A stretch of DNA of 64,000 nucleotides from DASRDU01 sp035560235. GTDB lineage: Bacteria; Acidobacteriota; Blastocatellia; RBC074. The first letter of the stretch is position 1. Every line of letters begins with the position of its first letter. The notes under the pieces were generated by a model that made no database searches, was not told the origin of the DNA, and was given only the letters and a program-made list of their open reading frames with translations. The position numbers were made by a program, and so were the translations under genes. Below are positions 24,077-34,258 of the stretch, in pieces. The stretch is from positions 1 through 64,000 of the forward strand of contig DATMAG010000093.1 of the NCBI GenBank assembly GCA_035560235.1. Direction: 5' to 3'.

Positions 24077-25429
24077 TTATCGTCCGAACTTCTGCCACAC
24101 AAAGTAAACCGGAATGCCGACCAGCAAAATCGCCGTGCCAATCAGCGCGTTGCGCGTGTAGGCAATGTAAGTATTCACAACTATCCCCAGTCCGGCCAGC
24201 GTGAAGAGCAGCGGCGTCAGCGGATAGAAGGGCGTGCGAAACGGGCGCGGCGCAGCGGGCAGCGTGCGGCGAAAAACGATCAGCGCCACGCCAGCCAGGG
24301 CAAAGAAGATCCAGTCGGCAAAGACCGCATAGCTGACCAGTTGATCGTAAGTTCCCGACAAGGCAAAGAGCGAAGCCAGCCCGCCCTGCAACAGAATCGC
24401 GGCGGTCGGCGTGCGGAACTTCGGGTTCAGCCGTCCGATGGTTTTGAAAAAGACTCCGTCAGCGCCCATCGCATAATAAACACGCGGCGCAGTCATCAGC
24501 GCCAGATTCAGAAAGCCGAAAGTTGAAATCGAAATCAGCGTGCCGATCACCTTTGCGCCGAAATCTCCGGTCAGCACGCGCGCCAGATCAGCCGCCGGAG
24601 TCTGCGTTGCCGCCAGTCCCGGCGCGGTCAGCACGTGAACGTAGGCAACATTGGCGCTGAGATAAACCGCAATCACGCACAGCACGCCGATCATAATTGC
24701 GCGCGGCAGGTTGCGCAGCGGGTCGCGCACTTCTTCAGAAACAAAGTTCAGATTCTGCCAGCCGCCGTAAGTAAACATCACCGGCACCAGCCCGGCGAAA
24801 AAGAGCGAAATCAGCGGCCCTCCTGTCACATTCGGCGGCGTCAGTTGAGTGAAACTGATGCCCGAACTTTTCGTCAGCACAAACGCGCCGACAATCATCG
24901 CCACCAGCGCCAGCGTCTTGCCGAAGGTGATGACGTTAATGACCATCGCGCCGGGTTTGATGCCAAGCGCATGAAAAGCCGAAAGCGCCAGCATCATCGT
25001 CACTGCCAGCGGCACGACCAGACCGTCCGGAATGCCGGTAAGCGTGGCGACATATCTGGCAAAGGCCACCGCCACCGCCGCCGTTGCGCCCGACTGAATA
25101 ATCAGCAGCAGCGACCAGCCATGCAGAAAGGCGACCAGCGGATGAAAGGCTTCGCGGAAGAACGCATACTGCCCGCCAACTCGCGGCATCACGGTGCTGA
25201 GTTCGACAAAGACAAACGCCCCGGCCAGCGCCAGCACGCCGCCCGCAATCCAGATGGCCAGAATCAGAAACGGAGTCTGAGCCACCTGCGCCACCTGATA
25301 AGGATTGATGAAGATGCCGGAACCGATGATGCCGCTGATGACAATCATCGTGGCATCAAACAGGTTCAGCTTCTGAAGAAACAGCGAGCCTTTTTTGTCG
25401 GGGATGGAAGCTTCGGGTGCAGAGGGCAT
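24077..25429 (-). CDS. APC-family amino acid permease
   Basis: Protein of 450 residues with about 12 transmembrane segments. TM1 contains the family sequence IVISGIIGSGIFINPYQVA, where the GSGIF stretch contributes to substrate binding. A second conserved stretch, FMFTYGGWQNLNFVSEEVRDPLRNLPRA in the form VPVMFTYGGW..NFVSEEVRDP, is the TM6-loop region of the LAT/APC group. It is predicted to import or exchange amino acids across the inner membrane; substrate not determinable. Single gene, with the heptamer repeat just after its stop. Confidence 0.92.
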   Translation of the reverse strand: MPSAPEASIPDKKGSLFLQKLNLFDATMIVISGIIGSGIFINPYQVAQVAQTPFLILAIWIAGGVLALAGAFVFVELSTVMPRVGGQYAFFREAFHPLVAFLHGWSLLLIIQSGATAAVAVAFARYVATLTGIPDGLVVPLAVTMMLALSAFHALGIKPGAMVINVITFGKTLALVAMIVGAFVLTKSSGISFTQLTPPNVTGGPLISLFFAGLVPVMFTYGGWQNLNFVSEEVRDPLRNLPRAIMIGVLCVIAVYLSANVAYVHVLTAPGLAATQTPAADLARVLTGDFGAKVIGTLISISTFGFLNLALMTAPRVYYAMGADGVFFKTIGRLNPKFRTPTAAILLQGGLASLFALSGTYDQLVSYAVFADWIFFALAGVALIVFRRTLPAAPRPFRTPFYPLTPLLFTLAGLGIVVNTYIAYTRNALIGTAILLVGIPVYFVWQKFGR

Positions 25430-25595
25430 GTTTTGTGTGATCTCTTTCGGGCGGTGGTTGTACTGCCATTGATTCCAGAAAAACTGCGATCACGATCATA
25501 AGCTGCTGCCAGTGTTTTTCCCAACCATCCCGATGTACACAATGAAAGCTCTTCCTGTCCGCTTCGCGGATAAAGCAGAATTTCTGGTCAAACCT

Positions 25596-27026
25596 TCAGA
25601 CTTTGCGCTCTTTCCACTTCCCGCGTCTGAACGCCAGCATGCCGACGACCGCAATCATTGATTCGGCAATCGGGATGGCCCAGAATACGCCGTCTGCGCC
25701 CATTCCGGCGTGCATCGCCAGCGCCCACGCCAGCGGAAGCTGAAAGAGCCAGTAACAGAGCAGGTTGATCACCGTCGGAGTGCAGGTGTCACCCGCGCCG
25801 TTGAATGACTGCACCATCACCATGCCCCAGGCATAGAAGATGTAACCATAGCTGCCGATGCGCAGGCACGACACGCCGTAAGGCAGCACTGCCGGATCAT
25901 CGGTAAAGATGCGAATCAGCGGATCGGCAAAGGCAACGAAAATCACCGCCACCAGGCCGAGAAAGACCATGTTGCTCAGACCCGCCAGCCACACCGATTT
26001 TTCAGCGCGGTCGGGTTTCTGTGCGCCCAGGTTCTGACCAACCAGTGTTGCGGCGGCGTTGCTCATGCCCCACGACGGCAGAATCGCAAAGACAATGATG
26101 CGCAGCGCGACGTTGTAACCGGCCAGCGCCGCGCTGCCGAACTCAGCGATGATGCGCGTCAGCGCGACCCAGCTTGCCGTTGCCACGCCGTACTGAAACA
26201 TTCCGCCGAGCGACAGCCGCAGCAGGTTCCACATCAGATGCCAGTCGGGCCTGAAGTGGCTGAGCCGCACCTTCACCCGGCTGCGTCCGTTGAGCAGAAT
26301 CCAGAGCTGATAAGCCACGCCCGCGCCGCGCCCGATGGTTGTCGCTACGGCTGAACCGGTCACGCCCCATTTCGGAAACGGCCCGATCCCGAAAATAAAG
26401 AGCGGGTCGAGAATCAGATTGACGATGTTGGCAAACCACAAAGCGCGCATCGCCGTTGCCGCATCGCCCGCGCCGCGAAAGACGGCATTGATCAGAAAGA
26501 GCAGCAGAATCGTCGCATTGCCCGCGAGGATAATCATGCTGTATCCCTGCCCGACCGCCAGCACTCCCGCGCTCGCTTTCATGTGCGTGAAGATGAACGG
26601 CGTCTCAAACAGTCCGATCAGCGCAATCGGCAGCGAAGCGATGAGGCCGAGCAGGATTGATTGCGCCGCCGCGTGCGCTGCGCCCTCGGTATTCTTTTCT
26701 CCGGTGCGCCGCGCGACCGTCGCCGTCGTCGCCATGCTCAGGCCGAGCGCGACAGTAAAGACCAGCGTCAGCATTGATTCGGTAATCGCCACTGCCGCCA
26801 TCGCATCAGCGCCGAGATGCGCGACCCAGAAGACATTGACGATGCCGAACAGCGATTCGAGCATCATCTCCAGCACCATCGGCACCGAAAGCAGAAAGAT
26901 GGCGCGGCCAATGCCGCCTTCGGTGAAATCCTGCTGTGAGCCAAGCAATGCTTCGCGCAGCGATGACCACAAACCCGCTGTCTGCGGCACAGCGGCAACT
27001 GCTTTGATTTTGATCTGTTCGTTCAT
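25596..27026 (-). CDS. MATE-family efflux transporter
   Basis: Protein of 476 residues from the ATG at 27024-27026; a longer frame to 27089 starts in poor sequence. Two pseudo-symmetric halves are visible, each of six hydrophobic segments. The first has IGRAIFLLSVPMVLEMMLES and the second RLSLGGMFQYGVATASWVAL, and each is followed by a LGAD or GSAAL-type small-residue turn. GNATILLLFLINAVFRGAGDA and QSFNGAGDTCTPTVINLLCYW are the conserved seventh-helix-type segments of NorM/DinF-like proteins. It would export cationic drugs or metabolites using Na+ or H+ gradients; substrate unknown. Confidence 0.93.
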   Translation of the reverse strand: MNEQIKIKAVAAVPQTAGLWSSLREALLGSQQDFTEGGIGRAIFLLSVPMVLEMMLESLFGIVNVFWVAHLGADAMAAVAITESMLTLVFTVALGLSMATTATVARRTGEKNTEGAAHAAAQSILLGLIASLPIALIGLFETPFIFTHMKASAGVLAVGQGYSMIILAGNATILLLFLINAVFRGAGDAATAMRALWFANIVNLILDPLFIFGIGPFPKWGVTGSAVATTIGRGAGVAYQLWILLNGRSRVKVRLSHFRPDWHLMWNLLRLSLGGMFQYGVATASWVALTRIIAEFGSAALAGYNVALRIIVFAILPSWGMSNAAATLVGQNLGAQKPDRAEKSVWLAGLSNMVFLGLVAVIFVAFADPLIRIFTDDPAVLPYGVSCLRIGSYGYIFYAWGMVMVQSFNGAGDTCTPTVINLLCYWLFQLPLAWALAMHAGMGADGVFWAIPIAESMIAVVGMLAFRRGKWKERKV

Positions 27027-27285
27027 AAAAAAGTAAAAGGCGAAAGGCAGATGCCAGTCAGGTCGAATCAGATTCAACCCTTCTGGCATTCGTGTTTCAG
27101 TGACTCACGATACCGGCGGAATCGTGTCGCAGATCAGTCACACTGACGGTGAGCGCACAACTGATGTGCGGCGCAGTGAATGATCTGTCCGATCAGCGTT
27201 GTTTTTGTTCCGCCTGGTTCTTCATCGTTCAGTCACCAAAAACGGCCTTTCGCCCTGAAATGTGTTCGCTGGACAAGCCCGGCGA

Positions 27286-28068
27286 TTATGCCCGCAGGCT
27301 CCGCAGGACTGCAAGCATTTCTTCGTGAACCTGCCCGTTGGTGCAAAGCATGCTCGGCACGTAAGGATCGAACGGCGAGCCGTCGAGCTTGCTCATCCGC
27401 CCGCCTGCTTCTTCAACAATCACCGCGCCCGCCGCCATATCCCACGCATTCAGCCCGTATTCCCAGAAACCGTCGAGCCGCCCGCAGGCCACATAAGCCA
27501 TATCAATCGCTGCTGCCCCAAAACGTCGCACGCCCTGCGCATGTTCCAGAAAAGCGCGCCACGCGGGCAGATATTCATCCATCCGTTCGCGCACGTCGTA
27601 AGGAAAGCCTGAAACAACGAGCGCCCGTTCAAGCTGTTCGACATCAGAAACCCGAATCCGCTGACCGTTGAGTGTCGCGCCCGCGCCGCGTTCAGCCGCG
27701 AACATTTCATCGCGTGACGGATCATAAATCGCTCCGGCAACAGGCTGGCCCTTGTGTTCGATGCCGATTGAAACGGCAAAGCACGGAAAGCCGTGCGCAA
27801 AGTTGGTCGTGCCGTCGAGCGGATCAATGATCCAGCAGTATTCAAAATCGCGGTGATCGCTCACGCCGCTCTCTTCGGCAATGATGCGATGCGTCGGGTA
27901 ATGCGAAGCGATCAGTTCCTTGATGTGTTTTTCGCTCGCCAGGTCAGCTTCGGTCAGCAGATTGATGCGACCTTTGTTCGTAACTTCAAAACCACGCGCC
28001 GCATAATCGCGCAGGATCGCTCCCGCCTCACGCGCGGCGCGAATGGCCAGTTCAGTAATGCCTGTCAT
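27286..28068 (-). CDS. suhB: Inositol-1-monophosphatase family phosphatase (SuhB-like)
   Basis: Protein of 260 residues, normal length. The metal-binding motifs are complete: IIAEESG with the Glu ligand, then WIIDPLDGTTNFAHGFP (DPxDGTxN), and near the C-terminus WDMAAGAVIVEEAGG (WDxAA). The enzyme hydrolyses myo-inositol monophosphate or related sugar phosphates with Mg2+; in some bacteria SuhB also acts in rRNA antitermination. The start codon overlaps the stop of the upstream deoxyhypusine-synthase-like gene by 4 bases (ATGA at 28065-28068), so the pair is translationally coupled, hinting at a shared pathway. Confidence 0.94.
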   Translation of the reverse strand: MTGITELAIRAAREAGAILRDYAARGFEVTNKGRINLLTEADLASEKHIKELIASHYPTHRIIAEESGVSDHRDFEYCWIIDPLDGTTNFAHGFPCFAVSIGIEHKGQPVAGAIYDPSRDEMFAAERGAGATLNGQRIRVSDVEQLERALVVSGFPYDVRERMDEYLPAWRAFLEHAQGVRRFGAAAIDMAYVACGRLDGFWEYGLNAWDMAAGAVIVEEAGGRMSKLDGSPFDPYVPSMLCTNGQVHEEMLAVLRSLRA

Positions 28069-29030
28069 AATCTGCTCTGGCTGATGACCGCCGCCGCGAG
28101 CAGCGGAATCATCAGTTCGTGATGCCCGGTGATGCTGTATCCGCGACCCGCGCCGTTCGCCACAGGCCGCCGCACCACATTCGTCTGCGGGCGGTAATGC
28201 TGAATGAAATCAAAGTTCGCCGTCGTGAAATCCTGAAGCGAATGCCCCAGGTTGCGCACGACTGTCACGGCTTTCAGAAAGACTTCGGGCAGCGTCACCG
28301 CCGAACCGATGTTCAGATAAACGCCGCCGCCATCGAGTTCTCTGATGATTGAAGTGATCAGCCGAAAGTCACGATGCGAGGTTGCGCCAATCGCCGCGCC
28401 GTCAGCGTGCGGGTGCAGGTGAATAATGTCAGCGCCAAGCGTGACGTGAACGGTCACGGGAATTTTCAGTTTGTAAGCTTCGTGCAGCAGCGAGTATTCG
28501 CCGTATGGCGGAGTCATTTCAACGAGCGCGCGCCCGACCGCTTCACCAAGCCCGATGTCGTCTGCCGCGCCGCGCCTGATTGCTTCGTTGATCAGCCGCC
28601 CTGTTTCTTCAGCCATTCCGAACGCGCCCGCGCCAAGCGATTCATCCACGTCTTCAGAAGTGGAACCGATCAGCGCAATCTCAAAGTCGTGAATCACGCC
28701 CGATCCGTTCAGGGCAATTGCCGTAACAAAACCGCGCCGCATCAGATCAGTCAGCACCGGCGCAAGCCCCGTTTTGATGACGTGCCCGCCCAGGCCCCAG
28801 ATAATTGCGCGCCCTGATGACTTTGCGCGGAGCAAAGCCGAAGCAACAGCGCGCAGCGTTTCAGCCGCCAGAATATTCGGCAGCGAATCGAGCAATGCCG
28901 CAGTCTTTCCGGCTTCGCCGTCAGTCAGCGGGCAGGCAAAGTCGCGCACCGTCACCTTGCTGAAACGCGAACTGAGCGGATAAGTAGCGAGGTGGGACAG
29001 GTCAGCGGGTTGGTAACGGTAGATTGACAT
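28065..29030 (-). CDS. Conserved protein, possibly deoxyhypusine-synthase-like fold
   Basis: Protein of 321 residues from the ATG at 29028-29030 (the longer frame starts with TTG). Conserved-looking segments are AIIWGLGGHVIKTGLAPVL, ALNGSGVIHDFEIALIGSTS, IPVTVHVTLGADIIHLHPHAD and ITGHHELMIPLLAAAVI. The order (a Gly-rich nucleotide-binding loop, an NGSG..HDFE block, then a His/Asp-rich segment) recalls deoxyhypusine synthase and related NAD-binding Rossmann proteins. The usual active-site lysine region of true DHS is not obvious, so I do not assign that reaction. It is coupled to the inositol-phosphatase gene by an ATGA overlap. Confidence 0.6.
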   Translation of the reverse strand: MSIYRYQPADLSHLATYPLSSRFSKVTVRDFACPLTDGEAGKTAALLDSLPNILAAETLRAVASALLRAKSSGRAIIWGLGGHVIKTGLAPVLTDLMRRGFVTAIALNGSGVIHDFEIALIGSTSEDVDESLGAGAFGMAEETGRLINEAIRRGAADDIGLGEAVGRALVEMTPPYGEYSLLHEAYKLKIPVTVHVTLGADIIHLHPHADGAAIGATSHRDFRLITSIIRELDGGGVYLNIGSAVTLPEVFLKAVTVVRNLGHSLQDFTTANFDFIQHYRPQTNVVRRPVANGAGRGYSITGHHELMIPLLAAAVISQSRL

Positions 29031-29054
29031 CAGCAATTGCCTAATTGTGAAGAA

Positions 29055-29513
29055 TCATCTCCGCTTTCCCGGAGCGTCACCGGCAGACAGTTTCGCCAGA
29101 CGAAGGCCTTTCCGCACAGTCCGCCGCGTCTGACCAGGCAGGTTCAGCTTTTTGACAAAGCCGGACTGAGCAGGTGTGGAAGTTTCCGGCAGGAACTGTA
29201 GTTCCAGGCGACAGAAAAGTGCGCTCGAAATTCGGGAGAGAGATTCCAGAGTGAAATTGGCAGTCCCCTGAAGAACCCTGGACACATAAGCGCGACTTTT
29301 GCCTAGTCGCCTTGCCAGTTCTGCCTTGTTGACCTGCTGCCGTTCCATAGCCAGGCAGATTTGTTCTGCAATCTCTATCTTGATTTTCTCAGCGCGGAAT
29401 GATTCAGACTTTTCAGCTCTGCGAAACATCTCCGCAAATTTTGCGGAGGATTTTTCTGATCTGACATCAGCGGACCTGTTCTTTCTTTTCATCGAAGTAC
29501 TTTTTCCTGACAT
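29055..29513 (-). CDS. HigA-like antitoxin, XRE-type helix-turn-helix
   Basis: Protein of 152 residues. A polar, lysine-rich N-terminal part of about 45 residues precedes an XRE helix-turn-helix at about 50-105: EQICLAMERQQVNKAELARRLGKSRAYVSRVLQG, then NFTLESLSRISSALFCRLELQF. AGAGGG lies before the ATG at 29511-29513; a second ATG at 29492 is possible. It overlaps the end of the upstream toxin gene by 47 bases, the toxin-first order typical of HigBA. The antitoxin would bind and neutralise the toxin and repress the operon. Confidence 0.82.
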   Translation of the reverse strand: MSGKSTSMKRKNRSADVRSEKSSAKFAEMFRRAEKSESFRAEKIKIEIAEQICLAMERQQVNKAELARRLGKSRAYVSRVLQGTANFTLESLSRISSALFCRLELQFLPETSTPAQSGFVKKLNLPGQTRRTVRKGLRLAKLSAGDAPGKRR

Positions 29514-29862
29514 TCTGTGCCCTCTCTATCTCTTCTGTCGGCGTCCTGTCTTTTTTCTTGATGAAGCCGTGAGAGCAAATGATGACTCTGTTTTCATCGT
29601 AAAACCAGAGAACCCGCGCTCCTCGCGGAGCCTTGAATTCGAAAAGTCCCCGCGCCCTTTCACCCTCCAGCGCGCGACACTGCTGTTTGTTATGCGGAGG
29701 CCCGTGTTCAACCATGCGCTCGATCAGCGCCAGCAGGCGTTCATAATCAGGATGAGCGTTATTTTCGAGCTCTTCAAGAAAGGCCAGCAGTTCGCAATGT
29801 TCTTCACTCCCCCAGGCATAGATCGAGAACCTTGCTCCGCTTCTGACCAGCACGACCGGCAT
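29467..29862 (-). CDS. HigB/RelE-like mRNA interferase toxin (phage Gp49-like family)
   Basis: Protein of 131 residues. The C-terminal half matches the RelE/HigB-type pattern: GLFEFKAPRGARVLWFYDENRVIICSHGFIKKKDRTPTEEIERAQ. The F-Y-D-E-N-R strand, the ICSHGFIKK strand and the lysine-rich T-P-x-x-E-I-x-x-A helix are typical of Gp49-like toxins that cut ribosome-bound mRNA. Neighbour evidence is strong, because the next gene is an XRE antitoxin with overlapping ends. The start ATG at 29860-29862 has AAAGG upstream. It is on the strand opposite to no other gene and forms a compact pair, a typical mobile module. Confidence 0.82.
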   Translation of the reverse strand: MPVVLVRSGARFSIYAWGSEEHCELLAFLEELENNAHPDYERLLALIERMVEHGPPHNKQQCRALEGERARGLFEFKAPRGARVLWFYDENRVIICSHGFIKKKDRTPTEEIERAQNVRKKYFDEKKEQVR

Positions 29863-29952
29863 CGATGTTAACCTTTAGGTTTACTTCGGATCAAGAAAAA
29901 ACAGGGCCCGAGGGTAAAGTGAAAGCTGAGGACTCTCAGGCCCCCCCTGACC

Positions 29953-30603
29953 TTACTGCGGGAACATTGCCTCTTCAATCAACTGGCAAAGGATGTGGCC
30001 GACTTCGATGTGGACTTCCTGGACGCGCGGGGTGTTGCGGGTCGGGACGATCAGCGCCAGATCAACAAGTGAGGCGCAGCGTCCGCCTTCATCGCCGCCG
30101 AGCAGGCCAATCGTCGTGATGCCCATGCGGCGCGCCTGACGGAAGGCTTCGATCACGTTGGGTGAATTGCCGCTCGTTGAAATGCCGAGCGCGACATCTC
30201 CGGCGCGACCGATGGCCGCGATCTGACGCGAAAAGACGTACTGGAACGAACTGTCGTTGCTGATGGCGGTGAGCAGCGAAGTGTCGGTCGTGAGCGCAAT
30301 GGCGGGCAGCGCCGGGCGCTGGCGATCCATCTTGAAGGCGAGTTCGGCGGCGATGTGCTGCGCGTCGGCGGCGGAACCGCCATTGCCGAAGATCAGCAGC
30401 TTGCCGCCAATGCGCATGGACTGCACGATCATGCGGGCAGCCCGGGCAATGTCAGGCGCGGCAAAACCGAAGAAGCGGCATTTGACATCGAACGCTTCGA
30501 CGACCATTTCGCTGATGCGCTCTTCAAAATTATCCGGGGTATCGGCGGACTGGCCCTGCGGTTCGACGGGCAACAGCCTGGGTTTCATCAGTGGTGTACT
30601 CAT
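29953..30603 (-). CDS. gmhA: SIS-domain sugar phosphate isomerase, GmhA/DiaA family
   Basis: Protein of 216 residues, about 20 longer at the N-terminus than typical GmhA. Phosphosugar-binding features are LLIFGNGGSAADAQHIAAEL and LGISTSGNSPNVIEAF, plus the C-terminal VQEVHIEVGHILCQLIEEAMF helix, where His and Glu residues correspond to the catalytic pair of sedoheptulose-7-phosphate isomerase. The alternative is DiaA, an initiator-binding relative; the intact metal- and substrate-site residues favour GmhA. It is involved in making the ADP-heptose of lipopolysaccharide or other heptose-containing glycans. Confidence 0.88.
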   Translation of the reverse strand: MSTPLMKPRLLPVEPQGQSADTPDNFEERISEMVVEAFDVKCRFFGFAAPDIARAARMIVQSMRIGGKLLIFGNGGSAADAQHIAAELAFKMDRQRPALPAIALTTDTSLLTAISNDSSFQYVFSRQIAAIGRAGDVALGISTSGNSPNVIEAFRQARRMGITTIGLLGGDEGGRCASLVDLALIVPTRNTPRVQEVHIEVGHILCQLIEEAMFPQ

Positions 30604-30633
30604 AATCCGGTGGCTCTTTCTCAGCTTCTGATT

Positions 30634-32016
30634 TCAGGCGTGGGGCTGGTTGTTCTGCTCACGAACGGAAAAGGTAAACTCCTGTTTGCCGATGCGAATG
30701 CGGTCGCCCGGTCTGAGCCTGGCCGAAGCAGCGATCCGGCTGCCATTGAGCCAGACGCCATTGCGGCTCTCCTTGTCAACGATGACGTAATCCTTTCCTT
30801 CGCGCACGATTTCAGCGTGGTAGCGGCTGGCGCGGTCGCTGTCCACGACAATGTCGTTGTCCAGATTGCGTCCGATCCGCGTCACCAGGCGGCGCAGAAT
30901 GTGCGGCGCATTGGTGCCGATGGCGATCAGTTGCAGATTCGGATCGTGCGAATTGTCGTTTTCTTCATCCGTGGTGATGTACGGATCAGTCAGCGCCTGC
31001 TTCGGTATTTCGGCAATGGCGGTGGTCACCTTCGCCCTGCCGGAAGCATTTATCTGAGGCTCATTGTCGGCGACTGCTGCCGGAACCATCAGCGGCGAAG
31101 TGTGCGGCGCGCGACCCGGCAGTTCACCGGTGTTGATGTAATTCTGCGGCAGCGCGCTCAGAATCTGCGTATTCATTCGCGCATCTCTGGTCAGTTCCTT
31201 GAAATCCTCAGAGAGCGCAAACCGCACGAGCCGTCTGATCCGCTCGGTCAGGTAAGGCTGATCGGCGATGATGTCAGTGACCCTGCCGCTGACGTTGCGC
31301 ACATCGTTGATCTGCTCCAGAAATTCGCGGATGTCCAGCTTCTGAAAGAGGCTGATGCCGACGCCATACCGCAGCATTCCGGTCACAGCCGAAGTCAGCG
31401 AATTGCAGGCGATGAATCCGGCGCGGTCAGCCGTGAATTCAGCGCGATTGACCCAGTCGCCGAAAATGACGCTGTTGAGCAGCTTGCCGATCAGCGGCAC
31501 TTCGGAACCGACCGGCTTGAGCAGCGTTCGCAGCCACGTGTGTCCGGCCTGAATGTGGCCGACTTCGCGTCCGATGAAAAACTGCAGGTTGTCCTTCGGC
31601 ATCTGGTCAACCATCGAAGAAGTAATCACAATCAGCGGCTGACTCAGAAACCCGAGCGTGTAAATCTGCTGTTCAGAGGAGCGGCGAACATAGACCGGAA
31701 CCTGATCGGCGGACAAACGCTCGGTGGCGCTGGTCGCCAGTTCGTAAAGCTCAGGAAACTGGCGCGGCCCGACGCGCACCATCGTGCCGAGCACCGAACG
31801 CTGCTGCACGAGAACTGTAACAACGTAAACCACCAGCGCGATGGCCGTCACGATCAGAATCTGCATCGCCTGCTTTGAACTGCTCGGAAAGAATCTGACC
31901 GCCAGGGCATAGAGCGCGGCGATGATGACAAATGTCAGCACCAGCGACAGCACTTCGCCCGGATAGCGATAATCGCGCAGTCTGATCTGTCTTCCCGAAA
32001 TAACGTTGCTGGCCAT
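30634..32016 (-). CDS. Membrane protein: M48-peptidase-like domain with degenerate zinc motif fused to FHA domain
   Basis: Protein of 460 residues. Two N-terminal transmembrane segments (about 21-41 and 52-70) precede an M48-like domain at about 80-290. Where active M48 peptidases have HExxH, this one reads R150-E-V-G-H154 followed by IQAGH, so the first zinc-binding histidine is replaced. The later ligand region reads FTADRAG. The C-terminal FHA domain (about 365-455) has RIGRNLDNDIVVDSDRASRYHAEI and NGVWLNGSRI, the phosphothreonine-binding pattern. It may be an inactive, scaffold-type peptidase recruited by phosphoproteins. GAGG precedes the ATG. Confidence 0.8.
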   Translation of the reverse strand: MASNVISGRQIRLRDYRYPGEVLSLVLTFVIIAALYALAVRFFPSSSKQAMQILIVTAIALVVYVVTVLVQQRSVLGTMVRVGPRQFPELYELATSATERLSADQVPVYVRRSSEQQIYTLGFLSQPLIVITSSMVDQMPKDNLQFFIGREVGHIQAGHTWLRTLLKPVGSEVPLIGKLLNSVIFGDWVNRAEFTADRAGFIACNSLTSAVTGMLRYGVGISLFQKLDIREFLEQINDVRNVSGRVTDIIADQPYLTERIRRLVRFALSEDFKELTRDARMNTQILSALPQNYINTGELPGRAPHTSPLMVPAAVADNEPQINASGRAKVTTAIAEIPKQALTDPYITTDEENDNSHDPNLQLIAIGTNAPHILRRLVTRIGRNLDNDIVVDSDRASRYHAEIVREGKDYVIVDKESRNGVWLNGSRIAASARLRPGDRIRIGKQEFTFSVREQNNQPHA

Positions 32017-32235
32017 CGAAAGTCCTCTGAAACTGATATGATAGCGCGGGCATTATAGCAAATCGCGCGCAGGCAGCCACAGCATTATTCCGTTCAACTG
32101 CGCGGATTTGCCGGATTTTCACAGTTACTGTCCGACACATTGCCTTCCCCCGACAGGCCGCATAAGATTGCCCGTGTCAGACCGCAGCGGCGCAGTAACA
32201 CGGATTCGATCATCCAGCATCAGGCAAAGCGGCTT

Positions 32236-32568
32236 ATGAAAATTCAGCTTCTCAAAATCGCGCACGCCCGTTCCGGTGACAAGGGCGACACGGCCAACAT
32301 CGGGCTGATCGCCCGCCGCCCGGAGTACTATCCGATCATCGTTCGCGAAGTCACGGCGGAACGCGTCCGGCAGCACTTTGCCGGCATCTGCAGGGGTAAG
32401 GTCGAACGCTTCGAACTGCCCAACCTGCACGCGCTCAATTTTCTGCTGCATCAGAGCCTGGGCGGCGGCGGCACGGTTTCGCTCAAAACCGACCCGCAGG
32501 GCAAGACGCTCAGCGCGGCTTTGCTGCGAATGGAGATTGAAGTTGGGGACGGGCTGGTCGTGGTCTGA
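32236..32568 (+). CDS. AtuA-related small protein (DUF1446 C-terminal-like domain)
   Basis: Protein of 110 residues from the ATG at 32236. Nearly the whole sequence is conserved domain: LLKIAHARSGDKGDTANIGLIAR, AERVRQHFAGICRGKVERFELPNLHALNFLLHQSLGGGG, and GKTLSAALLRMEIEV. This matches the small domain that follows the acyclic terpene utilisation protein AtuA in other genomes, where the two may be separate subunits. No AtuA large domain is in this window, so the biochemical role is undefined. It is transcribed away from the FHA gene across a 219-base divergent gap and is closed by a strong hairpin terminator. Confidence 0.82.
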   Translation: MKIQLLKIAHARSGDKGDTANIGLIARRPEYYPIIVREVTAERVRQHFAGICRGKVERFELPNLHALNFLLHQSLGGGGTVSLKTDPQGKTLSAALLRMEIEVGDGLVVV

Positions 32569-32583
32569 GGGAATGGTCAGACA

Positions 32584-32641
32584 GCCGAAAGCCCGGAGAA
32601 GCCTGCAAAGGCACGAAGGCTTCACCAGGCTTTCAGCTTTT
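32584..32641. terminator. Bidirectional intrinsic terminator between convergent genes
   Basis: Nested stems: GCCGAAAGCC (32584-32593) pairs with GGCTTTCAGC (32628-32637), and inside them GAAGCCT (32598-32604) with AGGCTTC (32617-32623). TTTT follows at 32638-32641 on the plus strand. It sits 15 bases after the AtuA-like stop and 16 bases before the end of the leftward AAA gene. Confidence 0.65.
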
Positions 32642-32657
32642 CAGGAACTGTCGGGAT

Positions 32658-33845
<1,188 letters not shown>

Positions 33846-34258
33846 GAGCTTCGCCTCCTAATTGACTTCCCGTGACGATAATCTGCCTCAGCCAAAGATG
33901 CCCACAGCCGGAACCCTGCTGCTGTGCAGTATTATCAATACCAAAAAGAACCATCTTCCAGGTTCTTTCAGCCTCTTTCAGGAAAGCGGTCAATTAGATT
34001 GTCAAAGTCCGTGTCCGGTTGTCCTGCTTTCATACTGCCCGCTCCGGCAGTCAGCCCTGCTGCTGTGAATCAGATCGCGCAGCCGGTTACCGCTTTCTGA
34101 AATGGCCGTGTTTTTCAGTCAACCTGACACCGTTTCTCCTTCCCCGTTGAAGACTGAATGTCTGGCGACACTCTGATGAACCGGATCATAACCCAGGCAA
34201 ATCGGCGCTTTCAACGATCCGGCCTGGAGACTGCCTGCAGCCAGTCCTCTGATCGCAC
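33846..34258. other. 413-base gap upstream of the AAA gene
   Basis: No gene is convincing. On the minus strand it should hold the promoter of the AAA gene. TTGACA (complement of 34005-34010) is present, but no well-spaced -10 partner is clear; a TATTGATAATAC sequence (complement of 33930-33942) is a candidate extended -10. The rest shows no repeat or RNA-like structure that I can support. Confidence 0.3.

Noticed and set aside
30355..31878. 507-residue frame on the plus strand
   Set aside because: It is antisense to gmhA and the M48-FHA gene and has no recognisable domain; the minus-strand gene explains the region.
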